A DNA stretch of 64,000 bases from Polaromonas sp. (GCA_025362315.1 JANYGP010000059.1:1-64000), one strand, 5' to 3'; shown: positions 26,984 to 35,921, numbered from the stretch's first letter. The notes: a model not told the origin generated them from the sequence alone. A program made the numbers and translations.

Positions 26984-27595
26984 ATGCTAGCCAAGCTCAT
27001 GGGCTTGTTTCTGCTCGGGCTGATTCGCGTTTTGACCGGCGCACAGGCCCGCTGGCAGGGCTGCCCGCCAAAAGCGGAGCAGCGCATTTACTTTGCCAAC
27101 CACCAAAGCCATGCGGACCTGGTGCTGATGTGGGCTGCATTGCCTGAAGAATTGCGCAGCATCACCCGGCCCATCGCCGCCAAAGACTACTGGACAAAAA
27201 CCCCGTTCAAGCGCTGGGTCACCACAGCTGTGTTCAACGCCATTTATGTGGATCGCGTCCAGACCGGCGATCAGGACCCGCTGGAGCCTTTGATGAACGC
27301 GCTGGCCAGCGGAGACTCCATCATCCTGTTTCCTGAAGGGACACGCGGCAATCAGGAAGACCCGCAAAAGTTCAAATCCGGCCTGTACAACCTGGCGCAA
27401 AAATTTCCCGATGTGGTGCTGGTGCCCGCCTGGATCAACAATGTGCAGCGCGTCATGCCCAAGGGTGAGGTGGTGCCCGTGCCGATTTTGTGTTCGGTCA
27501 CTTTCGGTGCGCCCATTGCGCTGGGGCTTGATGAAGACCGTCATTTGTTTTTGACCCGCGCGCGTGATGCTGTCATGGCGCTGCGGCAATCCTGA
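26984..27595 (+). CDS. 1-acyl-sn-glycerol-3-phosphate acyltransferase family protein
   Basis: 203 residues with the PlsC motifs NHQSHADL (HX4D-type catalytic motif) and FPEGTRG (glycerol-phosphate binding). The frame is open upstream of 26984 but overlaps mtgA; the ATG at 26984 gives a hydrophobic N-terminal anchor (LMGLFLLGLIRVLTGAQA). Makes phosphatidic acid or a related acyl-lipid. Directly precedes a cdsA-like gene, giving two consecutive phospholipid steps. Confidence 0.88.
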   Translation: MLAKLMGLFLLGLIRVLTGAQARWQGCPPKAEQRIYFANHQSHADLVLMWAALPEELRSITRPIAAKDYWTKTPFKRWVTTAVFNAIYVDRVQTGDQDPLEPLMNALASGDSIILFPEGTRGNQEDPQKFKSGLYNLAQKFPDVVLVPAWINNVQRVMPKGEVVPVPILCSVTFGAPIALGLDEDRHLFLTRARDAVMALRQS

Positions 27596-27605
27596 CCTGG
27601 CTGAC

Positions 27606-28628
27606 ATGCTCAATACTTTTTTGCTCGGTTTGCAGCCATCCCAACAGGTGGGGTTGCTGTTCGTTTTGCTGTTTGGCATGTTGTCTTTGATCAGTGTGTA
27701 TGCCGTTGTGCAAACACTGCGCGAACGCCCGGAAGGCGTACTGGAAGATTCGCAAACAGTGGCGCAAACCATGTCGCAAAAGGAATTTAATGGTGTACTG
27801 CAGACATCTTGGGTCATGGCCACGGTGTTCTGGGTTGGCTGGGCACTGGGCGAGACAGTGGCAACGGTGCTGTTTGCTTTTGTCGCATTTTTTGCCTTGC
27901 GCGAGTTCATCACGCTGTCGCCCACCCGCCAGGGCGATCACCGCAGTCTGGTGCTGGCTTTTTTCATGGTGCTGCCCGTGCAGTTTGCACTGGTGATCAC
28001 GCGGCACTTTGATCTGGTCACGGTTTTTATTCCGGTCTATGTTTTTTTGGCCATCCCGGTGGTCAGTGCACTGGCCAATGACCCTGAACGATTTCTGGAG
28101 CGTAACGCCAAACTTCAGTGGGGCATCATGGTGTGCGTTTACGGCATCAGCCATGTACCGGCGCTGCTGCTGCTGAAGTTCCCGGACTACCATGGCAAGA
28201 ATGCGTTTTTGGTGTTCTTTTTGGTGTTTGTGGTGCAAAGCTGCATGGTGGTTCAGTACCTTGTTGACAACCAGCTCAAACGCAGACGCCCTGCCCTGTT
28301 CAAGCTTGTTGCGCCACAAATCAGCACAACATTCAACTGGATTGGCTGGCTGGTGGCAGTGGTGGTTGCCAGCCTGATTGGTGGCCTGATGTCAGCGCTG
28401 ACACCATTCAAACCTGCGCAGGCAGTGGCCATGGCCCTGATTGCCTGCGTGGCCGGCTCGCTGGGGCATCTGGTCATGAAAGCGCTCAAGCGGGACCGGG
28501 GCATCACCAACTGGGGCAAGGAAGGCAAGTCCATCACAGGCGCCAGCGGGCTGCTGGACCGGGTCGATGCGCTGTGCTTTGCGGCACCGGTGTTTTTTCA
28601 CTCCGTCAGGTGGTATTTTGGGATATAA
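27606..28628 (+). CDS. Phosphatidate cytidylyltransferase (CdsA-like)
   Basis: 340 residues, at least eight membrane segments. The C-terminal block KRDRGITNWGKEGKSITGASG and LLDRVDAL is the CTP_transf_1 signature, though the usual PGHGG before LDRxD is replaced by TGASG, as in CdsA paralogues that accompany PlsC-like proteins. It converts phosphatidic acid and CTP to CDP-diacylglycerol. ATG at 27606, ten bases after the acyltransferase stop. Confidence 0.83.
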   Translation: MLNTFLLGLQPSQQVGLLFVLLFGMLSLISVYAVVQTLRERPEGVLEDSQTVAQTMSQKEFNGVLQTSWVMATVFWVGWALGETVATVLFAFVAFFALREFITLSPTRQGDHRSLVLAFFMVLPVQFALVITRHFDLVTVFIPVYVFLAIPVVSALANDPERFLERNAKLQWGIMVCVYGISHVPALLLLKFPDYHGKNAFLVFFLVFVVQSCMVVQYLVDNQLKRRRPALFKLVAPQISTTFNWIGWLVAVVVASLIGGLMSALTPFKPAQAVAMALIACVAGSLGHLVMKALKRDRGITNWGKEGKSITGASGLLDRVDALCFAAPVFFHSVRWYFGI

Positions 28629-28630
28629 AT

Positions 28631-28685
28631 CAGCCTATAGCCCTTGTATTATGGGCGCTAGCAGCTCCTGAATATATAGCAAATT
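28631..28685 (-). repeat. Dispersed palindromic repeat, copy 6
   Basis: On the minus strand: TTTGCTATATATTCAGGAGC, TGCTAGCGCCCATAATACAA, GGGCTATAGGCTG. Two bases after the cdsA-like stop, in reverse orientation to it, and directly upstream of ruvC. Confidence 0.88.
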
Positions 28686-28704
28686 ATCTTGTGTGAATGA
28701 ACCC

Positions 28705-29214
28705 ATGCGTATTCTTGGCATAGACCCTGGTTTGCAGATCACCGGCTTTGGCGTGGTGGATGTGGACGGCCAGCAGCTGACGTATGTTGCCAGCGGCACC
28801 ATCAAAACCGCACATCTGGAAAAAAAAGATCTGCCGGGCCGACTGAAGGTGCTTTTTGATGGTGTGCGGGAAGTTGTCGAGCGCTACCAGCCCGACTGCG
28901 CGTCAATCGAGATTGTGTTTGTCAATGCCAATCCGCAGGCAACCCTGTTGTTGGGACAAGCCAGAGGTGCCTGCATCACAGCGCTGGTGTCTGCCAATTT
29001 GAGCGTGGCGGAATACAGCGCCCTGCGGCTGAAAAAATCGATTGCAGGCTATGGCAAAGCCGGCAAGGCCGAGATGCAGCAGATGGTCATGCGGCTGCTC
29101 AAACTGCCAAGCCTGCCTGGCAAAGACGCCGCAGACGCGTTGGGACTGGCCATCACGCATGCCCATGCAGGCAAGGCACATGCGCTGGTGACGGCAGCAC
29201 TCAATAAATCCTGA
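28705..29214 (+). CDS. ruvC: Crossover junction endodeoxyribonuclease RuvC
   Basis: 169 residues from the ATG at 28705 (a GTG at 28693 would add four). All four acidic catalytic residues are present: Asp7 (GIDPGL), Glu69 (SIEIVF), Asp141 and Asp144 (KDAADALG). Resolves Holliday junctions with RuvAB, which are not in the window. The dispersed repeat lies immediately upstream, so the promoter must overlap or lie within it. Confidence 0.95.
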   Translation: MRILGIDPGLQITGFGVVDVDGQQLTYVASGTIKTAHLEKKDLPGRLKVLFDGVREVVERYQPDCASIEIVFVNANPQATLLLGQARGACITALVSANLSVAEYSALRLKKSIAGYGKAGKAEMQQMVMRLLKLPSLPGKDAADALGLAITHAHAGKAHALVTAALNKS

Positions 29215-29238
29215 GCGCCAAGCCAGGGTGTTGATCAG

Positions 29239-29421
29239 TCAAGCAGTTGTCAGGCGCTGAAAAATCAGCACGGCGAAAAAGCCAAACCCTGCCAGCAACG
29301 TCCACTGCAGCACCACCAGGCCCCATTGTTTGTACCGGGCCTGACCAGTCAATGCGTAAAGCAGAAACAGCAACGCACAGGCTACAAGCAGCAACAAAAC
29401 AAAAGCACGTACAAAACCCAT
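29239..29421 (-). CDS. Small membrane protein (60 aa) downstream of lpxC
   Basis: Two transmembrane segments (VRAFVLLLLVACALLFLLYAL and VVLQWTLLAGFGFFAVLIF) separated by TGQARYKQWG, a charged turn. Starts 20 bases after the lpxC stop and ends just short of ruvC. Similar short proteins occur beside lpxC in related genomes as I recall; function unknown. Confidence 0.68.
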   Translation of the reverse strand: MGFVRAFVLLLLVACALLFLLYALTGQARYKQWGLVVLQWTLLAGFGFFAVLIFQRLTTA

Positions 29422-29441
29422 TGGGCGGATGGCCTGCCGCG

Positions 29442-30365
29442 CTACCAGGCACGCGCCAGGGTTGCAAAACCCTGAGGGGCCTGGTTTTCATCTTCAAAAG
29501 TGATGACCTCATACGCATCTGCTTGCGCCAAAAGCGCCCGCAGCAACTTGTTGTTCAACGCGTGACCTGAGCGGAATGCACTGTACGCAGCCAGCAGCGG
29601 TTTGCCCAGCAAATACAAATCACCCATCGCATCGAGGATTTTGTGCTTCACAAACTCATCGTTGTACCGCAGGCCCTCGCTGTTGAGCACTTTGTAATCG
29701 TCCATCACGATCGCGTTGTCCAGACCACCACCCATGGCCAGTCCACTGGCACGCATCATTTCAACGTCTTTTGTAAATCCGAAGGTTCGCGCCCGGGCAA
29801 TGTCCCGGGTGTAGGAACCTGTGCTCATGTCAAACTCGAGTCGCTGGCCCGTTGAATCAACTGCCGGATGGTCAAAATCAATTTCAAAACCCAGTTTGTA
29901 GCCCTCATAAGGCGACAGTCGCGCCCATTTCACATTTGGGCCCACACCGTCCCGGACTTCAACTTCTTTCAATACCCGGACAAAGCGCTTGGGGGCATTT
30001 TGAAGTTCAATGCCAGCCGATTGAAGCAGAAACACAAACGACGAAGCAGAACCATCCAGGATGGGAACTTCCTCAGCCGTGATGTCAATGTACATGTTGT
30101 CCAGCCCCAGCCCCGCACACGCGGACATCAAATGTTCAACCGTGAAGACTTTTGCATTGCCGTTGGAGACAGTCGATGCGAGCCGGGTATCAGTTACTGC
30201 CAACGCCGAAATTGCGATGTCAACGGGCTGCGGCAAATCAACCCGGCGAAACACAATGCCCGTATCAGGCGCAGCAGGCCGCAAGGTCAACTCCACTCGC
30301 TGCCCACTGTGAAGTCCCACGCCAACAGCTTTGGTGAGCGATTTAAGGGTTCTCTGTGCCAGCAT
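29442..30365 (-). CDS. lpxC: UDP-3-O-acyl-N-acetylglucosamine deacetylase
   Basis: 307 residues. Zinc ligand His78 in [22 protein letters not shown] for the second His/Asp pair, and a terminal His in [12 protein letters not shown] for catalysis. The committed step of lipid A synthesis, in the cytoplasm. Usually it ends the division/cell-wall cluster (ftsZ-lpxC); ftsZ would be expected upstream but here tldD is divergent 76 bases away, so that linkage is broken. Confidence 0.96.
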   Translation of the reverse strand: MLAQRTLKSLTKAVGVGLHSGQRVELTLRPAAPDTGIVFRRVDLPQPVDIAISALAVTDTRLASTVSNGNAKVFTVEHLMSACAGLGLDNMYIDITAEEVPILDGSASSFVFLLQSAGIELQNAPKRFVRVLKEVEVRDGVGPNVKWARLSPYEGYKLGFEIDFDHPAVDSTGQRLEFDMSTGSYTRDIARARTFGFTKDVEMMRASGLAMGGGLDNAIVMDDYKVLNSEGLRYNDEFVKHKILDAMGDLYLLGKPLLAAYSAFRSGHALNNKLLRALLAQADAYEVITFEDENQAPQGFATLARAW

Positions 30366-30441
30366 GCCTGTATTTTAGGCGCGCGCAAAGGCCAAGCAAC
30401 CCGTGGGGACGCCGCTGGCACAGACTGCCTACAATTACGGC

Positions 30442-31977
30442 ATGACTTCACTCACCTTCAATACATCGTCGGCACTCAACGCGTCCATCACCTCATCAAC
30501 GGTCAAACCAAACCAGACTTCCACGTCAAACCGGCTGGACATTGCACAGCAGTTGCTGCTGAAGCCGTTCGGCTTGACAGAATCGCACTTGTCCAAAGCC
30601 TTGGCAGAGATTACTTCCAAAGGTGCGGACGACGCAGACCTGTACTTTCAATACACCCGCAGTGAAGGCTGGAGCCTGGAAGAAGGCATTGTCAAAACCG
30701 GCTCTTTTAGCATTGACCAGGGCGTGGGCGTGCGGGCTGTCAGTGGTGAAAAAACTGCTTTTGCCTATTCAGACGATATTTCTGAAGCGTCGCTGATGGA
30801 TGCTGCACGCACTGTGCGCAGCATTTCAGGTGCGGGGAAATCTGCCAAGATTAAAACGCCCAGCCGCAAAGTTGCCAACAGCCGCACGCTGTATGAAGGC
30901 CATGACCCGATTGCCACACTGGGCAGCACAGCCAAAGTCAAACTGCTGGAGAAAGTGGAAAAACTTGCCAAAGCCAAAGACCCGCGCATCGTGCAGGTGA
31001 TGGCTGGCCTGGCCAGTGAATACGACGTGGTGATGGTGGCGCGCGCCGACGGCACGCTGGCTGCTGATGTACGGCCGCTGGTGCGCTTGTCAGTCAGTGT
31101 GATTGCCGAGCAAACTGTTGGCGGCCAGGCCAGGCGCGAGACCGGCTCGGCAGGTGGCGGCGGCCGCTTTGGCCTGGCGTATTTTGACGATGCGCAAATT
31201 GGCCAGTATGTGGACGAGGCTGTCAAAGCGGCACTCACCAACCTGCAAGCGCGCCCTGCACCGGCCGGTGAAATGACAGTGGTTCTGGGCTCTGGCTGGC
31301 CCGGCATTTTGTTGCACGAAGCAATTGGGCATGGGCTGGAAGGTGACTTCAACCGCAAGGGGTCGAGTGCATTTGCGGGCAAGATTGGCCAGCGCGTGGC
31401 TGCTAGAGGGGTGACGGTGCTGGACGACGGCACCATTGCCGACCGGCGCGGTTCGTTGAATGTGGACGACGAAGGCAACGCCAGCCAGCGCAATGTGCTG
31501 ATTGAAGATGGCATTTTGAAGGGCTACATTCAGGATTCACTGAATGCGCGCTTGATGAACGTCAAGCCCACTGGCAATGGCCGCCGCGAAAGCTATGCCC
31601 ACACGCCCATGCCGCGCATGACCAACACCTACATGCTCGGTGGTGACAAGGATCCGCAGGAAGTTGTCGCCAGCATCAAGAAGGGTTTGTATGCCACCAA
31701 CTTTGCGGGCGGCCAGGTTGACATCACATCGGGCAAGTTTGTGTTTTCAGCCAGCCAGGCATATTGGGTTGAAAACGGCAAAATTTTGTACCCGGTAAAA
31801 GGCGCAACGATTGTTGGCAGTGGCCCGGAGTGCCTGAAAAAAGTCAGCATGATTGCCAACGACATGGCACTCGACAGCGGCGTGGGTACCTGCGGCAAGG
31901 AAGGCCAGAGTGTGCCGGTAGGCGTTGGCCAACCGACGCTGCGGATCGATGGGTTGACTGTTGGTGGAACAGCCTGA
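30442..31977 (+). CDS. tldD: Metalloprotease TldD
   Basis: 511 residues, U62 family. The zinc motif HEAIGHGLEGD is at about residue 291; GYIQDSLNARLMNVKPTGNG and RMTNTYMLGGDKDP follow as in TldD. Acts with TldE/PmbA on peptide substrates (microcin precursors, CcdA). The ATG at 30442 gives a Ser/Thr/Asn-rich extension of about 25 residues before the conserved start (LLLKPFGLTESHLSKAL), so a later start is possible, though no better codon is evident. Confidence 0.94.
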   Translation: MTSLTFNTSSALNASITSSTVKPNQTSTSNRLDIAQQLLLKPFGLTESHLSKALAEITSKGADDADLYFQYTRSEGWSLEEGIVKTGSFSIDQGVGVRAVSGEKTAFAYSDDISEASLMDAARTVRSISGAGKSAKIKTPSRKVANSRTLYEGHDPIATLGSTAKVKLLEKVEKLAKAKDPRIVQVMAGLASEYDVVMVARADGTLAADVRPLVRLSVSVIAEQTVGGQARRETGSAGGGGRFGLAYFDDAQIGQYVDEAVKAALTNLQARPAPAGEMTVVLGSGWPGILLHEAIGHGLEGDFNRKGSSAFAGKIGQRVAARGVTVLDDGTIADRRGSLNVDDEGNASQRNVLIEDGILKGYIQDSLNARLMNVKPTGNGRRESYAHTPMPRMTNTYMLGGDKDPQEVVASIKKGLYATNFAGGQVDITSGKFVFSASQAYWVENGKILYPVKGATIVGSGPECLKKVSMIANDMALDSGVGTCGKEGQSVPVGVGQPTLRIDGLTVGGTA

Positions 31978-32014
31978 GTCTGGTCCTGATTTAACCTGTG
32001 CTACATTTCTAGCC

Positions 32015-32089
32015 ATGCACCAGGCATCGTTTTATTTTGGTTATTTTTGGTTCTCAAGCGCTTCAGGCGGTAGAGAGAATTTTGCGTAA
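32015..32089 (+). CDS. Leader peptide of the DAHP synthase gene (24 aa, aromatic-rich)
   Basis: ATG at 32015, TAA at 32087-32089. Codons 6-13 (32030-32053) encode FYFGYFWF: seven of eight are Phe, Tyr or Trp. Phe, Tyr and Trp are the end products of the pathway started by the downstream DAHP synthase, and a terminator hairpin with an alternative pairing partner follows, which is the layout of ribosome-mediated attenuation (compare the E. coli pheA and trp leaders). No strong ribosome-binding site is visible; an extended -10-like TGCTACATT at 31999-32007 would start transcription only a few bases before the ATG, or the promoter lies further upstream. Confidence 0.75.
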   Translation: MHQASFYFGYFWFSSASGGRENFA

Positions 32090-32145
32090 CCCCAACTAAC
32101 GCTCGAATCTTTCAAAAACCGCCGGACACCCGGCGGTTTTTTTTT
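32051..32145 (+). promoter_or_regulatory. Transcription attenuator: antiterminator/terminator pairings upstream of the DAHP synthase gene
   Basis: GGCGGT at 32066-32071, inside the leader ORF, is complementary to ACCGCC at 32118-32123, the 5' arm of the terminator stem. A ribosome stalled on the aromatic codons (32030-32053) would leave GGCGGT free to pair with ACCGCC and prevent termination; a ribosome reaching the stop at 32089 would cover GGCGGT and allow the terminator. TTCTC (32051-32055) and GAGAG (32073-32077) could form a first, protective stem. Confidence 0.65.
32114..32145 (+). terminator. Rho-independent terminator of the DAHP synthase leader
   Basis: Stem ACCGCCGG/CCGGCGGT with loop ACAC, extended by A-T pairs, followed by nine T. 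It sits 46 bases before the DAHP synthase ATG, so it ends transcription before the structural gene. It could also terminate read-through from tldD. Confidence 0.9.
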
Positions 32146-32190
32146 GGCTTTCAGAGTATTTGATTTTCGATTTAAAAAAGGAAACCCGTG

Positions 32191-33300
32191 ATGACCACCT
32201 CAACTGCCACCTGGTATGCGCCCGCCGACAAAACCAGCCAGACCGACGACGAACGCATCAAGGACATCACCGTGTTACCACCGCCCGAGCACCTGATTCG
32301 CTTTTTCCCGATTCAGGGCACACCGGTTGAAGCGTTGATCACCCACACCCGCAAGAGCATTCACAACATCATTGCAGGCACCGATGATCGTTTGCTGGTG
32401 GTGATGGGGCCGTGCTCAATTCACGACCCAGCTGCTGCACTTGACTACGCGCGGCGTCTGGTCGAGCAACGCAAAAAGTACGCTGGCACATTAGAGATCG
32501 TGATGCGTGTGTATTTTGAAAAGCCCCGTACGACTGTCGGCTGGAAGGGCCTGATCAACGACCCCTACCTGGATGAAACGTACCGCATTGATGAAGGCCT
32601 GAGAATCGCCCGCCAGTTGCTGATTGACATCAACCGCATGGGCTTGCCCGCGGGCAGCGAATTTCTGGACGTCATTTCGCCGCAATACATTGGCGATTTG
32701 ATTGCCTGGGGCGCAATTGGCGCGCGCACCACTGAAAGTCAGGTGCACCGTGAACTGGCCTCGGGCCTGTCTGCACCGATTGGCTTTAAAAATGGCACAG
32801 ATGGCAACATCCGGATCGCAACCGATGCCATTCAGGCCGCCGCACGCGGGCACCACTTTTTGTCGGTGCATAAAAATGGCCAGGTCGCCGTGGTGCAAAC
32901 CAACGGCAATCCGGATTGCCACGTTATTTTGCGCGGCGGCAAGTTGCCCAACTACGACGAAGCCAGTGTGACGGCCGCCTGTACAGAGTTGGCAGCTGCC
33001 AAATTGCCGCCCGCACTGATGGTGGACTGCAGCCACGCCAACAGCTCAAAGCAACATGAAAAGCAGGTTGATGTGGCACGCGATATTGCAAGGCAGGTCA
33101 CCCAAGGTTCAAGGCAGGTTTTCGGCCTGATGATTGAGAGCCACCTCAACCCGGGTTCTCAAAAATTCACGCCCGGCAAAGACGACGCCAGCAAGCTCGA
33201 ATACGGCAAAAGCATCACCGACGCATGCCTGGCCTGGGACGATTCACTCCAGGTGCTGGACGTGCTGTCGGATGCCGTTTCGGCCCGCAGAGCTGGATAA
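32191..33300 (+). CDS. aroG: 3-deoxy-7-phosphoheptulonate (DAHP) synthase, class I
   Basis: 369 residues. Contains GPCSIHDPAAALDYARRL, VYFEKPRTTVGWKGLINDP, GARTTESQVHRELASGLSAP and MVDCSHANSSK, all diagnostic of the AroF/G/H type. Condenses phosphoenolpyruvate with erythrose 4-phosphate at the entry to the shikimate pathway. ATG at 32191 with AAGGAAA upstream (a GTG lies just before it). Control by an aromatic-codon leader and terminator is inferred from 32015-32145. Which end product inhibits the enzyme cannot be told, so the aroG symbol is by similarity only. Confidence 0.94.
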   Translation: MTTSTATWYAPADKTSQTDDERIKDITVLPPPEHLIRFFPIQGTPVEALITHTRKSIHNIIAGTDDRLLVVMGPCSIHDPAAALDYARRLVEQRKKYAGTLEIVMRVYFEKPRTTVGWKGLINDPYLDETYRIDEGLRIARQLLIDINRMGLPAGSEFLDVISPQYIGDLIAWGAIGARTTESQVHRELASGLSAPIGFKNGTDGNIRIATDAIQAAARGHHFLSVHKNGQVAVVQTNGNPDCHVILRGGKLPNYDEASVTAACTELAAAKLPPALMVDCSHANSSKQHEKQVDVARDIARQVTQGSRQVFGLMIESHLNPGSQKFTPGKDDASKLEYGKSITDACLAWDDSLQVLDVLSDAVSARRAG

Positions 33301-33321
33301 AACGTTACCAGAGAATCTCAA

Positions 33322-33342
33322 GCAAACGTTCAAGGCGTTTGC
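33322..33342. terminator. Hairpin between convergent genes, possible terminator
   Basis: Stem GCAAACG/CGTTTGC with a seven-base loop, between the DAHP synthase stop and the convergent gene at 33354. No T-run on either side, so termination would be weak or Rho-assisted. Confidence 0.3.
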
Positions 33343-33353
33343 CTGTTGTCGCC

Positions 33354-34358
33354 TCAGTTGTCCCAGTCACCGCCACCCGCATCGGCACTGCCTGCATCGT
33401 CCCACGACGCGCTGTCATCCATGCCGAAGTTCTGGCCACCCAAATCAGCATTGCCGGGCAAAGGATCAAAGCGATTGCCTGCACTGTCGTTCAAATGCCC
33501 AGCATTGTTGCTTTCATTGTTGGCGTCACTTTTAGCGTCATGGCCCATCAAGTTCTTGCCAATCGCCTGCGCGGCCATCACACCGGCGCCTACAGCCAGT
33601 CCAGTGGCCAGGCCACCCATAACACGGCCACCGATGCCCGCAGTGGCAGGTGCCTGGCCATATCCCGGCTGACCTTGCTGACCTGGCTGACCTGGCTGAC
33701 CTGGCTGGCCCGGCTGGCCTGATTGGGCATAGCCGGTTTGTCCATAGCCGGGTGCCGGGGCTGCACCTGCTCCAAAAGTTTGCGGGCCATTCAAGCCACT
33801 GCCGACCCCCATCCCGGCATGCATGCCCGTGGGACTACCAGCAGGAGCGCCAAATGTTGTAGCTGTTGCCGGCTTTCTCCGGATCAACCACACCACCAGG
33901 CCAACAACGCCCGCGCCCAAAAGCAGCAACAATCCGGAAGGCACAGTCGATGTGGCAGTTGCAGGCGTCTCCATGCCAAAGCCCTGTTTGGCAGGTGCGG
34001 CCACCGGGCCAGGCTTTGATGTCAATTGCGTGCGCAAAGCCTGAACTGCTTCGGGCTTGGCAAAGGGCAAACCCGGCGCAAGTCTGTCCGCTGCAGAGAG
34101 CGCATCCCGCGCTTTGGCAGACAAACCTTGCCGGGCAAACAGCTCAGCCTGCACAAAATGCGCCTTGGCACTGCTGGGGTGCATGACCAGCACCTGCTGC
34201 ACCATGGTTTGCGCCTGATCCAGCTTGCCTGCTTGAGCGGCTTCGTAAATCTGGTTGATGGTGGGCTCTGCTTGTGCAAGCGCAGGTGCATTCGCCATGA
34301 AAGACGCAGCTGCCAGCGTCAGGCAGGCCGCAAACCGCAAGATTGACTTTTTTAGCAT
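33354..34358 (-). CDS. TPR-like, Gly/Gln/Pro-rich membrane protein of unknown function
   Basis: 334 residues from the ATG at 34358. Parts in order: signal peptide (LRFAACLTLAAASFMANAPALAQA), a tetratricopeptide-like region (INQIYEAAQAGKLDQAQTMV; about 27-100), a transmembrane helix (SGLLLLLGAGVVGLVVWLI), a Gly/Tyr/Gln/Pro-rich stretch with four GQP repeats, a second hydrophobic Gly-rich segment (GGLATGLAVGAGVMAAQAI), and an Asp-rich end (GGDWDN). The GQP run is encoded by 9-base tandem units around 33690-33720. I do not recognise a named family; C-terminal similarity to DUF2076-type tails is possible. Confidence 0.72.
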   Translation of the reverse strand: MLKKSILRFAACLTLAAASFMANAPALAQAEPTINQIYEAAQAGKLDQAQTMVQQVLVMHPSSAKAHFVQAELFARQGLSAKARDALSAADRLAPGLPFAKPEAVQALRTQLTSKPGPVAAPAKQGFGMETPATATSTVPSGLLLLLGAGVVGLVVWLIRRKPATATTFGAPAGSPTGMHAGMGVGSGLNGPQTFGAGAAPAPGYGQTGYAQSGQPGQPGQPGQPGQQGQPGYGQAPATAGIGGRVMGGLATGLAVGAGVMAAQAIGKNLMGHDAKSDANNESNNAGHLNDSAGNRFDPLPGNADLGGQNFGMDDSASWDDAGSADAGGGDWDN

Positions 34359-34421
34359 GACTGGCCTTTGTGTGTGTTTGTCACAGACATTCAAATGGCG
34401 ACATCGATTTAAAAAACAAGA

Positions 34422-35921
34422 TCAGTTTTTTCGGCCAATGGCGGCATACAGCTCACCGAGCGGCACCATGCGCCCATGCAGCGGCAGGATTTGTGCCACA
34501 TCCAGCTTCAAGCGCTCGATGTTTTGCAACAGATTGACATTCAGGGCATTGGGCACAGCGGGTGCAGGCGTGTTGGGCAGCCCAGGCGTAAAGGCGTCGG
34601 CCTCGATCAGTATTCTTTCTTTCGGCAAATACACCATCAAAAAGCCATCGGCATGCACGCTGCCGTCAATGTAGTACACCTCAACGACCCGATTGCCATC
34701 GGTAAAGCTGCGTTTGCCACTCACGCCGGCGACCACTGCTTTTTTGCCAGAGGCTTGCATGGCGTCTGGCCTGATGCTGTTCGGGTTTGCCAACGTCGTT
34801 TCAAAATAAGGTCGAGCCAGCTCGCTGGTCACCAGCGTTGCGCCTTCAGCGACTGCGCTGCGCAGGCCGCCTGAATGGTCGAAGTGGTGATGAGAATTGA
34901 CGACAAAGCGGATCGGCTTGTTTCCCGCCAGTTTTTTGGCTTCTTGCAGCGTGGGCACGGCGCGGCCGTCGTACAGTGGACTTTCAACCACCATGACGTG
35001 GTCTTTCATTTCAATGGCCACGCTGTTGTGCGAGCCGCCGGCCAAAAACCAAACACCCTCGGCGGCCTGGGCAGATTGCACACGTTCAGCAAAGGCTGTG
35101 ACGAGTGCCGGCACCTCAATGGCTGCGGCACTGTTGGGTTTGACATCTGTGACCGCCAGGTCCAGCACCGGGAACCCGCCCATTTCCTGCTGGATGCGCA
35201 TGGGGAACATCACGCCACTGGCATCCTTGTAATCAGAAAAGACAATTTTTGACACCGTGTCGCCACTGACCGGATGCGGCATCGCGGAATCAATTTGCTC
35301 AACCAGTCCTGCAGCATTGATCAGCGCGGTAGCCCGGTATGCGCCTGGCACGGCGAAGGTCACAGCAGTCATGGCTTTTCCACCCACCATACGCATGCTC
35401 ACAGTGGGGTTGTTGGCCATTGCTGCCTTGATGATGCCGTGCGGCGTGGTCCAAAGGTCATGGACACGCATGTCATACGCCACGGGCGCGGCGACGGGTG
35501 CGGGGCCTGCCATGTTCCAGGCACTGGCACCGCGCATGAAGCCGCTGGTGCGCTGCTCGCCCGTGCCCATCAGCGGCACGGCGCCGCCACCATTGGGCTC
35601 CGACCGGCTGCGGGCAGCGTCTTCCCTGAAGGCAACATTTTCATAATCAGCCACGCGCGAAAAACTCGAATAAGTGATCTTGGGCCAGGCTTGACCCGGC
35701 AGGTATGCCTGCCCAAAGGTGGCACCGGTCCCAGTGCCAGAAAAAGCAATGCTCTTCAACGTCGAGCCGCCCATGGCGGTGCTGGCGCGCTGCAGTGCAG
35801 CACCGGCGCTTTCCTCGGGCAGGCTGGCACACGACGCCAGACCCAGCAAAGCTGCGCTTGCCAGAGCCCATCGAAACACGCTCAGGTGGCTGGCAGTTGA
35901 ATTTTGATCACAAGGGTTCAC
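34422..35921 (-). CDS. MBL-fold metallo-hydrolase, probable lipoprotein
   Basis: 499 residues from the GTG at 35919-35921, which has GGAGA eight bases upstream; an ATG further up (35957) would put extra residues before the signal peptide. The signal sequence ends LLGLASCAS, a lipobox. The N-terminal 250 residues are a beta-rich region; the C-terminal half holds the metallo-beta-lactamase motif SHHHFDHSGG (HxHxDH) and later GSVHADGFLMVYLP and ADAFTPG. Hydrolyses an unknown, probably periplasmic or surface substrate. Divergent from the gabD-like gene. Confidence 0.82.
   Translation of the reverse strand: MNPCDQNSTASHLSVFRWALASAALLGLASCASLPEESAGAALQRASTAMGGSTLKSIAFSGTGTGATFGQAYLPGQAWPKITYSSFSRVADYENVAFREDAARSRSEPNGGGAVPLMGTGEQRTSGFMRGASAWNMAGPAPVAAPVAYDMRVHDLWTTPHGIIKAAMANNPTVSMRMVGGKAMTAVTFAVPGAYRATALINAAGLVEQIDSAMPHPVSGDTVSKIVFSDYKDASGVMFPMRIQQEMGGFPVLDLAVTDVKPNSAAAIEVPALVTAFAERVQSAQAAEGVWFLAGGSHNSVAIEMKDHVMVVESPLYDGRAVPTLQEAKKLAGNKPIRFVVNSHHHFDHSGGLRSAVAEGATLVTSELARPYFETTLANPNSIRPDAMQASGKKAVVAGVSGKRSFTDGNRVVEVYYIDGSVHADGFLMVYLPKERILIEADAFTPGLPNTPAPAVPNALNVNLLQNIERLKLDVAQILPLHGRMVPLGELYAAIGRKN

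Noticed and set aside
26987-27925. Minus-strand frame of 312 codons spanning the acyltransferase and cdsA-like genes
   Set aside because: Crosses two supported genes on the other strand and has no recognisable domain.
28693-28704. GTG start giving RuvC four extra residues
   Set aside because: Possible, but ATG 28705 matches the usual N-terminus (MRILGIDPG) and places the catalytic Asp at position 7.
33590-33862. Tandem LTWLTWLTW-type or SQVSQVSKVS-type peptides read from the repeat region on either strand
   Set aside because: These come from alternative frames of the GQP tract; the supported frame is the minus-strand membrane protein.
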